Assembly: GCA_017406405.1 (NCBI GenBank)
Contig: JAFQYO010000019.1
Coordinates: forward strand, 1 to 64,000
Reading direction: 5' to 3'
Length of the DNA stretch: 64,000 nucleotides
From: Candidatus Saccharimonadota bacterium
GTDB lineage: Bacteria; Patescibacteriota; Saccharimonadia; Saccharimonadales; Saccharimonadaceae
Shown here: positions 49,995 to 59,785 of the stretch, in pieces
How the letters are laid out: the number at the start of each line of letters is the position of its first letter
Position numbering within the stretch: the stretch's first letter is position 1
Notes under the pieces: generated by a model
The model's database searches: none
Seen by the model: only the letters and a program-made list of their open reading frames with translations
What the model was told of the DNA's origin: nothing
Position numbers and translations under genes: made by a program

Positions 49995-51704
49995 ATGAAA
50001 AAGAAGTCTCTAAAAAACTGGATAAAAAATCATAAAGTCCAGTTAATTATTTTTTTCATCTATCTTGTCGTTACATTCGTAACGATAGTTTTTCATGAAG
50101 CCTGGGAAGACGAGGCACAAGCCTGGCTCACCGTGCGCGACTGTTCGCTTTTCGAGCTCATCGGCCGCATGAAAGTCGAGGGGCATTTTCTCCCCTGGTA
50201 TTTAATCATAATGCCTTTCGCAAAGCTCGGCTTCCCATATATTACCCAAAACCTCCTTAGCTGGCTGATTTGCTCAGTCTCTGCCTGGCTGTTTCTCGAA
50301 CATCTCCCGACAAAGCTTTTTAAGCGTGCTATTTTTATTTTTACTCTCCCGATGATTTATCTTTTTCCGGTTATTTCCAGGTGTTACTGTCTGATTCCTC
50401 TCGCGACGATTTTTCTTATCATGTCCTATAAAAATCGCTTTTCACACCCCTTTCGCTATGCTCTCTCGATTGTTCTGATGTCCGTCACTCACATCTCTTG
50501 TTTTATGTTTTCTTTTATTCTCGGAATAGAATTTTTCCTAGAGTGGATAAAACTTCATAAATCATTCCCGAAAGGGAAGAACAGAAGAATCGTCGCTTCC
50601 TTCTGCCTCGCGATTATTCTCGTTATTCTATCATTCTTGCCGCTTTTCGGGAGTTTAAACGGCGCCTCGGGAATTTACCTCGATGCTTCATCTTTCGATA
50701 TAAAACACTTCTTGTTTGGAAACGTCATTTTTTATCTCGGAAAATTCTCTTCCTTCGTCCCGATTCAAATCACCTTTCTCCTCGCCGGCTTTTATGCCGC
50801 CTATCTCCTAAATTCTGATAAAAAACTTTTCCTTCTCTTCTGTCTTTGTGTACTTTGGCAATTTTCTCTCTCGGAATTTCTTTTCCCCATCACCATTATT
50901 CAGCGCGTCTTCATTCCCGTTTTCTATTTAGTATTCTTCCTATCTCGTCGAGAAAAAGCAACCCCCTCCCCTCGGACCCTCTCTCCGGTCGGTTTTACGC
51001 TTGTTATGCTGTTGCTACTTTACATAATATTTGAGACCGGAAATCTTTTCTATTCATCCGTCTGTTTCTCGCTTGTTGTCCTATATTGTCTTCCGAAAGT
51101 CTCGAAAAAACTCTGGAACCGAGATTATACTCCCGTCTTTAAAAGGCTAGGCTCGCTTGCTCTCTTGTCGCTAGCGCTTATTTCTGTCACCGAAGGAATC
51201 TTCTATATTTATAACGATATAAACTATACTTTTACCGATTCAAAAACGACCGCGAACTACATCGAATCCGAACTCATAAAGCCCGATACCCCTATGCCGA
51301 TTTTTCTCACCGACCTCGAATCTTCGATTATCTTTTCTTCCATCATTGCTCATGTAAAAAATCCAAGTTTCCGAATGTATGATATGAATATCGAAAAATA
51401 CTATACCTATTCAATCCAGCTTATTTTTCCCGAAGATTTCAAATCCGAAGAGAAAGACCTCGCCTCGGTCTGTGAGAGTCTCGACAAAGAAGCGGATTGT
51501 TATTATATCGTATTTTTTAACGACACAAGAGACGTTCTCGCGGAATTCCTTTCCGACGATTCATCGCTTTTCCAAACCCAGCTAGCCTCAGGAAAGATTA
51601 ACAAAATTTTCGACAGCTCTATATATGAAGATGGTTGGGACAACACCGCAAACGAACACTATCGTATTTATAAAGTCTCGACCGCTGAATCCGCCCAGAC
51701 ATAA
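49995..51704 (+). CDS. Polytopic GT-C-type glycosyltransferase-like membrane protein
   Basis: About 569 residues from the ATG at 49995 (an in-frame ATG at 49986 adds three). Ten or so membrane segments occupy residues 12-420, with a soluble C-terminal domain. The first outer loop carries EAWEDEAQAWLTVRD, an acidic pattern like the catalytic loop of GT-C enzymes that use lipid-linked sugars. HFLPWYLIIMPFAKLGFPY continues this resemblance. The likely role is glycosylation of surface protein or polymer; acceptor and sugar are unknown. The pilin and Ser-rich proteins nearby are candidate acceptors (inference). Confidence 0.7.
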   Translation: MKKKSLKNWIKNHKVQLIIFFIYLVVTFVTIVFHEAWEDEAQAWLTVRDCSLFELIGRMKVEGHFLPWYLIIMPFAKLGFPYITQNLLSWLICSVSAWLFLEHLPTKLFKRAIFIFTLPMIYLFPVISRCYCLIPLATIFLIMSYKNRFSHPFRYALSIVLMSVTHISCFMFSFILGIEFFLEWIKLHKSFPKGKNRRIVASFCLAIILVILSFLPLFGSLNGASGIYLDASSFDIKHFLFGNVIFYLGKFSSFVPIQITFLLAGFYAAYLLNSDKKLFLLFCLCVLWQFSLSEFLFPITIIQRVFIPVFYLVFFLSRREKATPSPRTLSPVGFTLVMLLLLYIIFETGNLFYSSVCFSLVVLYCLPKVSKKLWNRDYTPVFKRLGSLALLSLALISVTEGIFYIYNDINYTFTDSKTTANYIESELIKPDTPMPIFLTDLESSIIFSSIIAHVKNPSFRMYDMNIEKYYTYSIQLIFPEDFKSEEKDLASVCESLDKEADCYYIVFFNDTRDVLAEFLSDDSSLFQTQLASGKINKIFDSSIYEDGWDNTANEHYRIYKVSTAESAQT

Positions 51705-51730
51705 AAATCCCCCTCCTAAGAGGGGAATTT
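51703..51730. terminator. Bidirectional terminator between converging genes
   Basis: Stem AAAATCCCCCTC / GAGGGGAATTTT with loop CTAA and one mismatch; A and T runs on the two sides serve both strands. Confidence 0.8.
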
Positions 51731-51739
51731 TGCGAGAAG

Positions 51740-51759
51740 TTATATATATATATATATAT
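51740..51759. repeat. TA dinucleotide tract
   Basis: Ten TA units in a row next to the stop codon of the InlB-repeat gene; a possible slippage site at the gene's 3' border. Confidence 0.85.
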
Positions 51760-54083
51760 TAAGCAGTTCTTTTGCTAAAGATAATTGCTCCGAGCATCAT
51801 GAGCGAGAAGATAAATGTCATTCCATAAATGCCGATATAATCGCCCGTAACCGGGTTTTCTACTTCAGAAGTCGCCTCGACGGGTTCTTCTTCAGTAATT
51901 TCTTCCCAGATTGCATAGAGCTCATTCCAGTTTTCGTCTGAAAGTGCGACGAGTTCTCCAGGTTGATACATGACGCCACTCCCGTCCTCTTCTGTATTCC
52001 ATCCGACAAACTTAAAGCCAGATTTCTCAAACATGATTCCGAGAATCTCATAATCGCCATTTTTCTTAATACCGTCGACATACTCATAATCTTCCGTGTC
52101 ATTGTTCGCGAAATAAACGATATCAACAGTCGGCTCAGGAAGGTCAAGGACTGCGAGAAGTTCAACAACGCCGTCTCGAGCATAATTAGCAAGTTCGATA
52201 AGGCCATTTGGCTGGAAGAGGTTTCCGCCTGTCAAACCGCGTGTAGCGGGAGTTCCTTTCCATCCGACAAAGCTCGCATAAAAACCGCCATCATAATTTC
52301 CGGCGTACTCTCGAACTACTGCCGTTCCATTCTCTGTGTAAAGAAGTTCGTCATAAACTTCGCTTCCGTCCGCGTCAACATAACAAACTCTGACAACTTC
52401 CGTAACGGGAACCCAAACTGCGACAAGTTCCGTGTCGCGGGTGATAGCGACTTTCCCAAAATCAAAGGCCGTTTCGCTATCTTTATCCTTCCATCCCCCG
52501 AAAACATAGTTTTCTTTCACCGGGTCAGCTGACGGAGCTGTTGCGTACTCTCCGTCCGAAACAGTCTGGGCAGGAAAATCATTTTCCGAACTACCACCAT
52601 CAAGGTCAAAGCTGACCGAAAAAGTCGGTGTATCCGGAGTTTCGGGTTGAGTCGGCTCCGAAACTTCTGCTGATGGGGTCCAGCTCGAAGGTCGTGTCTG
52701 ATACGGAGTATCGAGTATGGAACCAATCACTAATCTAAAATGAATCGTGGTCGCCGTCGCCGAAAGAACTTCTGGCGTAATCGTTCTGAGATTCCCCCCG
52801 AAATACGGTCTCGACGGAAGATTTGTTGCTTCCCAAGCATAGAAATACTCGCGTAGTCCGAGCATACCTCGAATGTTCCCGACGCTCTTCGCCCAAACCT
52901 GAGAAACATCATCGCCTAGCTTCGCTTTAATAATATAGTTTCCTTTGTCTTGATTCCAGTGTGTGTTTGAACCATAGGTAACATATCTTGCCCCCTGTAG
53001 AAATCCGTTGCTTCCGAATTCAAATTCGAAGGTATATTCTTTTCTCTCAAAGTCAACATAAATAATTGTCGAACCGTCTCCGGCGATTGTCCCCGAGAAA
53101 CTCGTTGCGGTCGGCGCATAATAATCTATGTCAGAAAAACTGATTTCCGAATCCGTCGGCAAAATCGTGACGGTTTCGCCAGTTTTCTCTTTACGGTCAA
53201 GAATAACTTGAACGGCTTTCATTTCTCCGCTTGTTGGATTTTCACGACGAACGACAACGACATAAGAAACTTCGACTGCTTCCCATTCGGCGGTAATCGT
53301 CGTATCTTCGTTAATCGGCGTCGTAAAGTCAAACTTCGTTCCGTCTTTCTGCCACTCAACAAACCTATAACCGGGTCGTGACGGCTCCGAAGGCTTCGAA
53401 GCGGTTGCGCCCGGATTTAGAGCAACGGCCGGAACGACAGAAGCGCCTTCTCCGGTTTCATAGCTAACCCAGACTTTCTTTCCGACGACTGCCGTGAGGG
53501 TTTTGTTTTCAGAAATCGTGATTGTCTGGTCGGAACTAAGAGTCATTCCGTCCATTTCCCAACCTTTAAGGAATTCGTCGATAGCAAGATTGATGTTGAC
53601 GTCCTTCAAAGAAACTCTGCCTTCTTCGTCCGCGACACGAGTTTCAACGATAACGTCTTTTTTAACTTGTTCGCCGCTCTCATCATCAACGACCGTCGTA
53701 TTATAAACAAATTGTGCGACGATTTCGGCGTCCTCAAAGTTTGCATAGATTTTTTTCGTGTTTGTTTCTGATACTGATATCGATTCCCAGAAATCAATAT
53801 CAAAACTATTGCCGTCTTCATCAACCCATCCCGTGAAGACCTTTCCATCGACCGGCGCAACTTCCGGTTCGTACAAATAGTCGCCATCGACGACAAATTG
53901 TTCGCTCACCATTTCGTCGTTCACATAGAACTGATAAGTTTCGCGAACAGCTTCTTCTCTCGTCGGCAAATCATAAACCGGGAGTCCTTCCGCAGCGGCA
54001 GGAACAAGCCCAGCACCCGGAACTATCACCATAAGCGAAAGTCCCATCATGAGCCCAAGGAGAGATTTTGTTTGCTTTTTCAT
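51759..54083 (-). CDS. InlB B-repeat surface protein with sortase-like signal
   Basis: The 774-residue protein has a signal peptide (about 1-31, ending VPAAAEG). At least four InlB/Listeria-Bacteroides-type repeats are visible (KVFTGWVDEDGNSFDI; RFVEWQKDGTKFDFTT; FGGWKDKDSETAFDFG; FVGWNTEEDGSGVMY), with MucBP-like beta segments between. The C-terminus NPVTGDYIGIYGMTFIFSLM then ends KRTA: an NPxTG-like motif, hydrophobic segment and basic end, as in sortase substrates. Such proteins mediate adhesion. Its own promoter (TTGCAT-17-TATAAA on the minus strand near 54105-54133) and a GAGGAG ribosome site are visible. Confidence 0.88.
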   Translation of the reverse strand: MKKQTKSLLGLMMGLSLMVIVPGAGLVPAAAEGLPVYDLPTREEAVRETYQFYVNDEMVSEQFVVDGDYLYEPEVAPVDGKVFTGWVDEDGNSFDIDFWESISVSETNTKKIYANFEDAEIVAQFVYNTTVVDDESGEQVKKDVIVETRVADEEGRVSLKDVNINLAIDEFLKGWEMDGMTLSSDQTITISENKTLTAVVGKKVWVSYETGEGASVVPAVALNPGATASKPSEPSRPGYRFVEWQKDGTKFDFTTPINEDTTITAEWEAVEVSYVVVVRRENPTSGEMKAVQVILDRKEKTGETVTILPTDSEISFSDIDYYAPTATSFSGTIAGDGSTIIYVDFERKEYTFEFEFGSNGFLQGARYVTYGSNTHWNQDKGNYIIKAKLGDDVSQVWAKSVGNIRGMLGLREYFYAWEATNLPSRPYFGGNLRTITPEVLSATATTIHFRLVIGSILDTPYQTRPSSWTPSAEVSEPTQPETPDTPTFSVSFDLDGGSSENDFPAQTVSDGEYATAPSADPVKENYVFGGWKDKDSETAFDFGKVAITRDTELVAVWVPVTEVVRVCYVDADGSEVYDELLYTENGTAVVREYAGNYDGGFYASFVGWKGTPATRGLTGGNLFQPNGLIELANYARDGVVELLAVLDLPEPTVDIVYFANNDTEDYEYVDGIKKNGDYEILGIMFEKSGFKFVGWNTEEDGSGVMYQPGELVALSDENWNELYAIWEEITEEEPVEATSEVENPVTGDYIGIYGMTFIFSLMMLGAIIFSKRTA

Positions 54084-54104
54084 AGCACTCCTCGCTTAAT
54101 TTTT

Positions 54105-54133
54105 ATTAAGACCTTTATATCTGATGAAAATAA
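54105..54133 (-). promoter_or_regulatory. Promoter of the InlB-repeat protein
   Basis: On the minus strand TTGCAT, 17 nt and TATAAA, followed by a small hairpin (CTTAAT/ATTAAG) and GAGGAG before the ATG. Confidence 0.5.
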
Positions 54134-54196
54134 ATTATGCAAGCATAGCCGAAATCTTTCAGGTTTCGTGGTATAATAAATCCATCAGGAGGTAAA

Positions 54197-55084
54197 ATGG
54201 AAAAACCAAAAGTTTTTTATTCAAAAGAGATTTCCCCTAGAGCGCTGATAAAAGTCTATAAATCTCTCGGCGTCAAACTGCCCGGCAAGGTCGGCATAAA
54301 AGTTTCGACGGGCGAAGCTGGTGCGAAAGGTTTTTTAAAAGCAGATTTAATCGCTCCGCTCGTAAAAGAATTGAACGGAACTATTATCGAGTGCAACACG
54401 GCATACCCCGGAAAACGAAACAACATAAAAGACCATCTCGAAGTGGCCAAGGCTCATGGATTTACCGAGTTTGCCGAAGTCGATATTATGGACGCAAACG
54501 GAGACTTTAAAATCCCCGTAAAGAAAGGGAAACACCTCTCCTATACCCTCGTTGGAAAAAACTTTTCTAACTACGATTCAATTCTGAATCTCGCGCACGG
54601 AAAGGGTCATGCGATGGGTGGTTTTGGCGCGAACTTAAAGAACCAAAGCATCGGCATCGCCTCCCGAAATGGAAAGGCCTACATCCATTCTTGCGGCGCG
54701 ACGGAAGACCCCGACGAATGTTGGCATACGAATTACGCTCAAATCGAGTTTATTGAGTCGATGGCTGAAGCCGCGACCGCCGTTGCTGATTACTTGAAAG
54801 AAACTAAAAAACCAATCCTCTACATAACGGTCATGAACGCTCTTTCTGTTGATTGCGACTGCGATTCTCGACAAGGCGACCCGGTGATGGAAGACCTCGG
54901 GATAATCGGCTCTCTCGACCCCGTTGCAAACGACCAAGCTTTCCTCGATTTAATCTGGAACTCTGACGACCTCGGGAAAGAAAAACTCATTAAGCGCATC
55001 ACCTCCCGTGAAGGCGAAAAAATCACCGCTTACGCCGCTTCGCTCGGGCTCGGCTCGACTAAATACGAGCTTGTCGAAATATAA
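54197..55084 (+). CDS. DUF362 family protein
   Basis: The 295-residue protein matches DUF362: GKVGIKVSTGEAGAKGFL, AYPGKRNNIKDHLEVAKAHG, and a region with HSCGATEDPDECWHTNYAQ and VDCDCDSRQGDPVMEDLG. The conserved cysteines in the last two motifs may bind metal or an iron-sulfur cluster. Many DUF362 proteins carry a 4Fe-4S ferredoxin end; this one does not. Function is unknown. AGGAGGT precedes the ATG behind a TATAAT box. A downstream -10 gives the pot operon its own start, so a functional link is not implied. Confidence 0.85.
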   Translation: MEKPKVFYSKEISPRALIKVYKSLGVKLPGKVGIKVSTGEAGAKGFLKADLIAPLVKELNGTIIECNTAYPGKRNNIKDHLEVAKAHGFTEFAEVDIMDANGDFKIPVKKGKHLSYTLVGKNFSNYDSILNLAHGKGHAMGGFGANLKNQSIGIASRNGKAYIHSCGATEDPDECWHTNYAQIEFIESMAEAATAVADYLKETKKPILYITVMNALSVDCDCDSRQGDPVMEDLGIIGSLDPVANDQAFLDLIWNSDDLGKEKLIKRITSREGEKITAYAASLGLGSTKYELVEI

Positions 55085-55088
55085 TTCT

Positions 55089-55099
55089 TATGCTAAACT
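55089..55099 (+). promoter_or_regulatory. Extended -10 promoter of the pot operon, leaderless
   Basis: TATGcTAAACT ends 6 nt before the ATG at 55106. Confidence 0.5.
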
Positions 55100-55105
55100 A
55101 AAGAC

Positions 55106-55876
55106 ATGGAAGAAACGGGTGAGGCTTTAGTTCGTCTTGAGAACGTCGAAAAATCTTTCGGCGAAAAAACCATCATTAAAAACCTCTCTCTCGACGTTTT
55201 TGATGGAGAGTTTCTGACGCTTTTAGGCCCGTCAGGATGCGGGAAAACGACTGTTCTTCGGATGATTGCTGGTCTAGAATCCGTGACCGAAGGAAAGATT
55301 TTCCTCGAAGGGAAAGACGTTACTTCTCTTCCGGCTGCGAAACGCGATGTAAACACCATTTTTCAGAACTTCGCTCTCTTTCCTCATCTCACGGTCTGGG
55401 AAAACATCAACTTCGGCCTAAAGATGAACCGAATCGAAAAGTCCGAAGCCGAAAAACGCATTAAATCCGCTCTCCGTCTCGTGAAATTGACCGGCTTCGA
55501 AGACCGTTTTCCGTCCCAGCTTTCCGGAGGCCAACAACAGCGCGTTGCGATTGCCCGCGGAATCGTCATGAAACACAAACTCCTCCTTCTCGACGAAAGT
55601 CTCGCCTCCCTTGATTTGAAACTAAAACGCGATATGCAGGTCGAGCTCAAAGAATTCCAAGAAAAGCTAAAAATGACTTTCATTTATGTCACTCACGACC
55701 AAGACGAAGCCCTTACTATGTCCGACCGAATCGCCATCATGAACCTTGGCCACATTGTCCAGCTCGGAACCCCCGAAGAAATCTACAAAAACCCGAAAAA
55801 CGCCTTCGTAAAATCCTTTATTTCCGACATCGACCTTATAAATTTCAAAAAAACTCGGATGAACAGATATGCGTAA
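55106..55876 (+). CDS. potA: Spermidine/putrescine ABC transporter ATPase
   Basis: The 256-residue ATPase powers the importer. Walker [17 protein letters not shown] (about residue 40), Q-loop [17 protein letters not shown], signature [17 protein letters not shown] and Walker [14 protein letters not shown] are intact, as is the H-loop VTHDQDEA. It lacks the C-terminal TOBE domain of most PotA proteins (about 370 residues), so it is a short form. It overlaps potB by 8 bases. Confidence 0.94.
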   Translation: MEETGEALVRLENVEKSFGEKTIIKNLSLDVFDGEFLTLLGPSGCGKTTVLRMIAGLESVTEGKIFLEGKDVTSLPAAKRDVNTIFQNFALFPHLTVWENINFGLKMNRIEKSEAEKRIKSALRLVKLTGFEDRFPSQLSGGQQQRVAIARGIVMKHKLLLLDESLASLDLKLKRDMQVELKEFQEKLKMTFIYVTHDQDEALTMSDRIAIMNLGHIVQLGTPEEIYKNPKNAFVKSFISDIDLINFKKTRMNRYA

Positions 55877-56870
55877 AAACCATAAGCTACCTTTCTCGTC
55901 ATTATCCGAACGTGGTCGGAAGTCTCCGAGAAAATCTCCCTCTGTTTATAAAAACCATAAACTCCTCATCGCTCGTTCTTCCGAACATGACGAGAAAAGT
56001 CCTAACCCTGTCCGAGCTAAATCCGGATTTGACGGATTTAAACTTTTCGTTACGCTTCCGGTCATCATTTACTCCCTCCTGCTTATCTTCCTTCCGCTCG
56101 TTTATGTTTTCTTTCTCTCCTTTCAAACGAGCGATAACTACGGCGGCTACGATTTCAAACTGACCTTAAAAAACTATCTCGAAGCGTTCGACCCGTCCTT
56201 TTTGAAAATCTTTTTTGTTTCAATTGTTATTGGACTTTTGACGACCTTTATATGTCTTTTGATTTCTTATCCTTTTGCGATTTTTCTTCGCGACAAACCA
56301 GAAAAAACCCGAAGCTTGATTATAAAACTCGTCATGGTTCCATTTCTAACAAATTCTTTAATTCGAACTTACGGTTGGATTACTTTGCTCCGCAAAAATG
56401 GCGTAATAAATTCCGGATTGCTTTCGCTCGGAATCATAAACTCCCCGCTGAATTTAATGTACAACAACTTAGGCGTCATAATAGGCATGGTTTATACACT
56501 CCTTCCGTTTATGATTCTCCCTGTCGTTTCTGCTGTCTCGAAAGTTGATGAAAATCTTCTCGATGCCGCCGAAGATCTCGGCGCCTCGAAACTCGAAAAA
56601 TTCTTCAGAATCTATCTTCCGCTGACTCTCCCCGGCGCGTTTAATGGCTCGCTTATGGTCTTTATTCCTGCGATTGGTTATTTCTTCATCGCCGACATTC
56701 TCGGTGGCGGAAAAGCCATGATAATCGGCAACCTCGTTAAAAACCAATTCTTGATCGCCCGAAACTGGCCGCTTGGGGCTGCACTATCGATTTTGCTCCT
56801 TGTGATGACCTTTGGTCTCGTGAAACTTTATCAAAAGGTCGGTGGCGACCTAGACGAGCTAGGGGGCTAA
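55869..56870 (+). CDS. potB: Spermidine/putrescine ABC transporter permease with N-terminal extension
   Basis: The 333-residue permease has six membrane segments from residue 58 on and the EAA loop (EDLGASKLEKFFRIYLPLTL). The first 57 residues are an unusual basic extension that contains two copies of a KNHKL...S(E)...KSP unit ([20 protein letters not shown] and YKNHKLLIARSSEHDEKSP). This extension is not part of the family. It is followed directly by potC (adjacent codons). Confidence 0.93.
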   Translation: MRKNHKLPFSSLSERGRKSPRKSPSVYKNHKLLIARSSEHDEKSPNPVRAKSGFDGFKLFVTLPVIIYSLLLIFLPLVYVFFLSFQTSDNYGGYDFKLTLKNYLEAFDPSFLKIFFVSIVIGLLTTFICLLISYPFAIFLRDKPEKTRSLIIKLVMVPFLTNSLIRTYGWITLLRKNGVINSGLLSLGIINSPLNLMYNNLGVIIGMVYTLLPFMILPVVSAVSKVDENLLDAAEDLGASKLEKFFRIYLPLTLPGAFNGSLMVFIPAIGYFFIADILGGGKAMIIGNLVKNQFLIARNWPLGAALSILLLVMTFGLVKLYQKVGGDLDELGG

Positions 56871-57731
56871 ATGCCAAATCTTATCCTCTCTGACTACGAA
56901 TCCGTCCTCGACAAAATCGCCACTAAACGTCCGAGTCGTCGTTCTCATGAAAAATTCCTTCGGAATCTCTTTATATTCCTCGTCATGGTTTTTCTTTTCC
57001 TCCCGATTATGATTCTCGTCATGTTCAGTTTTAACGAGTCTAAAATGAACGTGATTTTTACCGGATTTACGTTCGAATGGTATGGCGAACTATTTAAAAA
57101 CCCTAATCTCCTCGAAGCTTTCCGAAACACGATTTTTATCGCCGTCCTGAGCACAACTATCTCGACCATAATCGGCACGATTTCCGCTGTCGGGCTGAAA
57201 AAATACAATTTTTTTGGCGAAAAGTTCATAGGCAAGCTGATTTACATCCCGATTGTTATCCCCGAAATCGTTCTCGGGATTTCTCTCCTCGCCATCTTCA
57301 CCCTCTTTAAGCTCGAACTTGGTTTTTGGACGGTTTTGCTCGCGCATATTTCCTTCTCGATTCCTTTCGTTATTACGAGCGTCCGCTCGACCCTCTATTC
57401 TTTCTCTCCCTCGATAGAAGAAGCCGCTGAAGACCTCGGTGCGTCTCGCCTCCAAACCCTCCTTTATGTCACTCTTCCGATTATAAAACCCGGGATTATT
57501 TCCGGCGCAATTCTCGCTTTTACGCTTAGTATGGACGACGTCGTGATTTCTTATTTTACCGCCGGCCCGGGGACAAACACCCTCCCGCTTTATATATACT
57601 CAAACATAAAAACCGGCATCAGTCCCGACGTAAACGCCTTAACTACTTTAATGCTCATCGCGACGATAACCCTTCTTGTCTTAAGTAACAAAATCGAAAC
57701 TCGTCGTCGCGAGAAAAGGGAACTAAGATGA
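56871..57731 (+). CDS. potC: Spermidine/putrescine ABC transporter permease
   Basis: The 286-residue second permease has six membrane segments and the EAA loop (EEAAEDLGASRLQTLLYVTL). FTGFTFEWYGELFKNPNLL and AFTLSMDDVVISYFTAGPG are typical of PotC. It overlaps potD by 4 bases (ATGA). Confidence 0.95.
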   Translation: MPNLILSDYESVLDKIATKRPSRRSHEKFLRNLFIFLVMVFLFLPIMILVMFSFNESKMNVIFTGFTFEWYGELFKNPNLLEAFRNTIFIAVLSTTISTIIGTISAVGLKKYNFFGEKFIGKLIYIPIVIPEIVLGISLLAIFTLFKLELGFWTVLLAHISFSIPFVITSVRSTLYSFSPSIEEAAEDLGASRLQTLLYVTLPIIKPGIISGAILAFTLSMDDVVISYFTAGPGTNTLPLYIYSNIKTGISPDVNALTTLMLIATITLLVLSNKIETRRREKRELR

Positions 57732-58768
57732 AAGTCTCAAAGCTAAAAACCTCGCTTGTCTTGATTTCGCTCGTTGTAGTTTTTTTCGGTTTTATTATCA
57801 TTATCCATAGCTTAAAGCCTGAACGCGCCGTCCCCGAAACAAAATCCCTTAACGTTCTTAACTGGACGAGCTATATCCCGGACGATGTGATTTCTGACTT
57901 CGAAAAAGAATCCGGGATAAAAGTAAACTACAGCACTTACTCATCGAACGAGGAACTCTTAGCGAAAATTTCTTCCGCCGCGCCCGGGACTTATGACGTG
58001 ATTTTTCCGAGTGATTATATGGTTGAGCTGATGATTTATCGCGATATGCTTGAACCGCTCGACTCTTCTCGCCTCTCGAATTTCGAGAACATAAACAAAA
58101 AATTCCTAAACCAGCCTTACGATTCGAAGAACGAATTTTCTCTCCCGTTTCTCCTTGCTACGTCCGTCCTTGCTTATGATTCTACAAAAGTCGAACGTAT
58201 CTCCAGCTATCGCGACCTCCTCGACAAAAACCTAAGAAACAACATTATCCTTCTTGACGACCAACGAATAGTCATCGGCGCCTTCCTAAACGCAGAAGGT
58301 TATAGCGCAAACGACACCGATGACGCTCATCTTGAAAAAGCCTACGATTTTTATCAAGAACTAAAACCAAACATAAAAGCTTTTGACTCTGACTCCCCTA
58401 AAACTTTCTTCATTACTGGCGAAGTTGACGTAGGCCTAGTTTGGAACGCCGAGGCGATTCTCGCTCAGGGCGAAAACAAAAACATAAAAATCTCCTATCC
58501 CGCCGAAGGTTTTACTCTTAGTATGGATAACTACACAATAGTAAAAGGCGCGAAAAACCCCGACGGTGCTTACGAATTTATAAACTACCTCCTCCGCGAT
58601 GACATTTGTGCTCGTATCGTCGAAGAATATCCATATATCTCGACCAACAAAAACATCGAATCTCTCCCTGAACCCGAGCTTGACGAAATACTTTCTCGCG
58701 GGACTTACATCGAAAACGTTGGCACCGATATAAAAAAATTTGACAAACTTTGGGCGCGCATAAAATAG
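57728..58768 (+). CDS. potD: Spermidine/putrescine-binding protein
   Basis: The 346-residue solute-binding protein is held by an uncleaved N-terminal anchor (about 8-28) rather than a lipobox. NVLNWTSYIPDDVISDFEKE, YDVIFPSDYMVELMI and VGLVWNAEAIL are typical of PotD, including the Trp/Asp residues that grip polyamines. It completes potABCD. The set suggests reliance on imported polyamines; no synthesis genes are seen in the window. Confidence 0.93.
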   Translation: MKVSKLKTSLVLISLVVVFFGFIIIIHSLKPERAVPETKSLNVLNWTSYIPDDVISDFEKESGIKVNYSTYSSNEELLAKISSAAPGTYDVIFPSDYMVELMIYRDMLEPLDSSRLSNFENINKKFLNQPYDSKNEFSLPFLLATSVLAYDSTKVERISSYRDLLDKNLRNNIILLDDQRIVIGAFLNAEGYSANDTDDAHLEKAYDFYQELKPNIKAFDSDSPKTFFITGEVDVGLVWNAEAILAQGENKNIKISYPAEGFTLSMDNYTIVKGAKNPDGAYEFINYLLRDDICARIVEEYPYISTNKNIESLPEPELDEILSRGTYIENVGTDIKKFDKLWARIK

Positions 58769-58818
58769 TTGAAAAAACTTTTCGCTTCCGCTAGAATAAA
58801 ACTATAAACGGAGGCAAA

Positions 58819-59784
58819 ATGAGTAAATTCGATGACCAGTACATCGCCCTCTGCCGGAATATTCTTTCTCATGGCGAAAAAATCACGAACTATAAAAAAA
58901 CCGACAACCGCTCCAGCGCGACCGCGTCGTCGATTCCTGACCATGTCGCCCAGGCTTCTTCTGCCGCTCGTACCGTTCGTCTTCCTCATCAAATCCTCCA
59001 ATTCGACCTCGGAGAAGAATTTCCAATTCTCGTTTCGAAAAAAGTCGGCTTTAAGACCGCTGTTCTCGAAATCCTCTGGATTTACCAGGCCGCTTCAAAC
59101 GACGTTCGCTGGCTTCAAGAGCGTGGCATAAAAATCTGGAACGAGTGGGAAATTTCCGAATCTGGCCTTTACCAGGGAAAGAACTTTAACGAGACTTTTG
59201 CCTCGCTCCACCCTTCCGAACCCCCCGAAGATTTCGCCCACACCATCGGCACTGCTTATGGGTGGATAGTAAAGAAATATCGCCTTATCGAAAACCTGAT
59301 AGAAACCTTAAAGAAAAATCCGGGGAACCGTCGCATGGTTCTCTCGCTTTGGCAAAACGAATGGCTTTCGACCGCCGCTCTTCCGAGCTGCGTCTGGAAC
59401 TCCCAATGGAATTTAATCGACGGCCGTTTGAACCTCCTCGTAACTTCCCGTTCGTCCGACGTCCCTCTCGGACTTCCGTTTAACGTCGTCCAATACGCGA
59501 CCCTCTGCTATCTTATCGCCGCATCTGTCGGTGCAAAACCCGGCCAATTTACTTTCATCACGAACGACGCCCATATCTACGAAAACCAAATCGACGGCAT
59601 AAAAGAACAAATCCGTCGTTACGACGAAGCAAAATCGTCCGGTTCGCTCCCGCCTGCCCCTAAGCTTGTCCTAAACCCCGAGATAAAAGACTTCTATAAA
59701 TTCGACAACTCAAAGTCTCTTCTCGACATCCGTCTCGAAAATTATCAACACCTCGGCGTGATAAAAATGCCAGTTACGGAGTAA
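58819..59784 (+). CDS. thyA: Thymidylate synthase
   Basis: The 321-residue ThyA makes dTMP from dUMP with methylene-tetrahydrofolate. The catalytic Cys is in TAALPSCVWNSQWNLIDGRL (usually PPCH; here PSCV). The folate and dUMP contacts SRSSDVPLGLPFNVVQYATL and FITNDAHIYENQID are present, as is the N-terminal loop RTVRLPHQILQFDLGEEFPI. GGAGGC precedes the ATG. The DHFR-SHMT gene starts 1 bp after the stop. Confidence 0.94.
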   Translation: MSKFDDQYIALCRNILSHGEKITNYKKTDNRSSATASSIPDHVAQASSAARTVRLPHQILQFDLGEEFPILVSKKVGFKTAVLEILWIYQAASNDVRWLQERGIKIWNEWEISESGLYQGKNFNETFASLHPSEPPEDFAHTIGTAYGWIVKKYRLIENLIETLKKNPGNRRMVLSLWQNEWLSTAALPSCVWNSQWNLIDGRLNLLVTSRSSDVPLGLPFNVVQYATLCYLIAASVGAKPGQFTFITNDAHIYENQIDGIKEQIRRYDEAKSSGSLPPAPKLVLNPEIKDFYKFDNSKSLLDIRLENYQHLGVIKMPVTE

Positions 59785-59785
59785 A

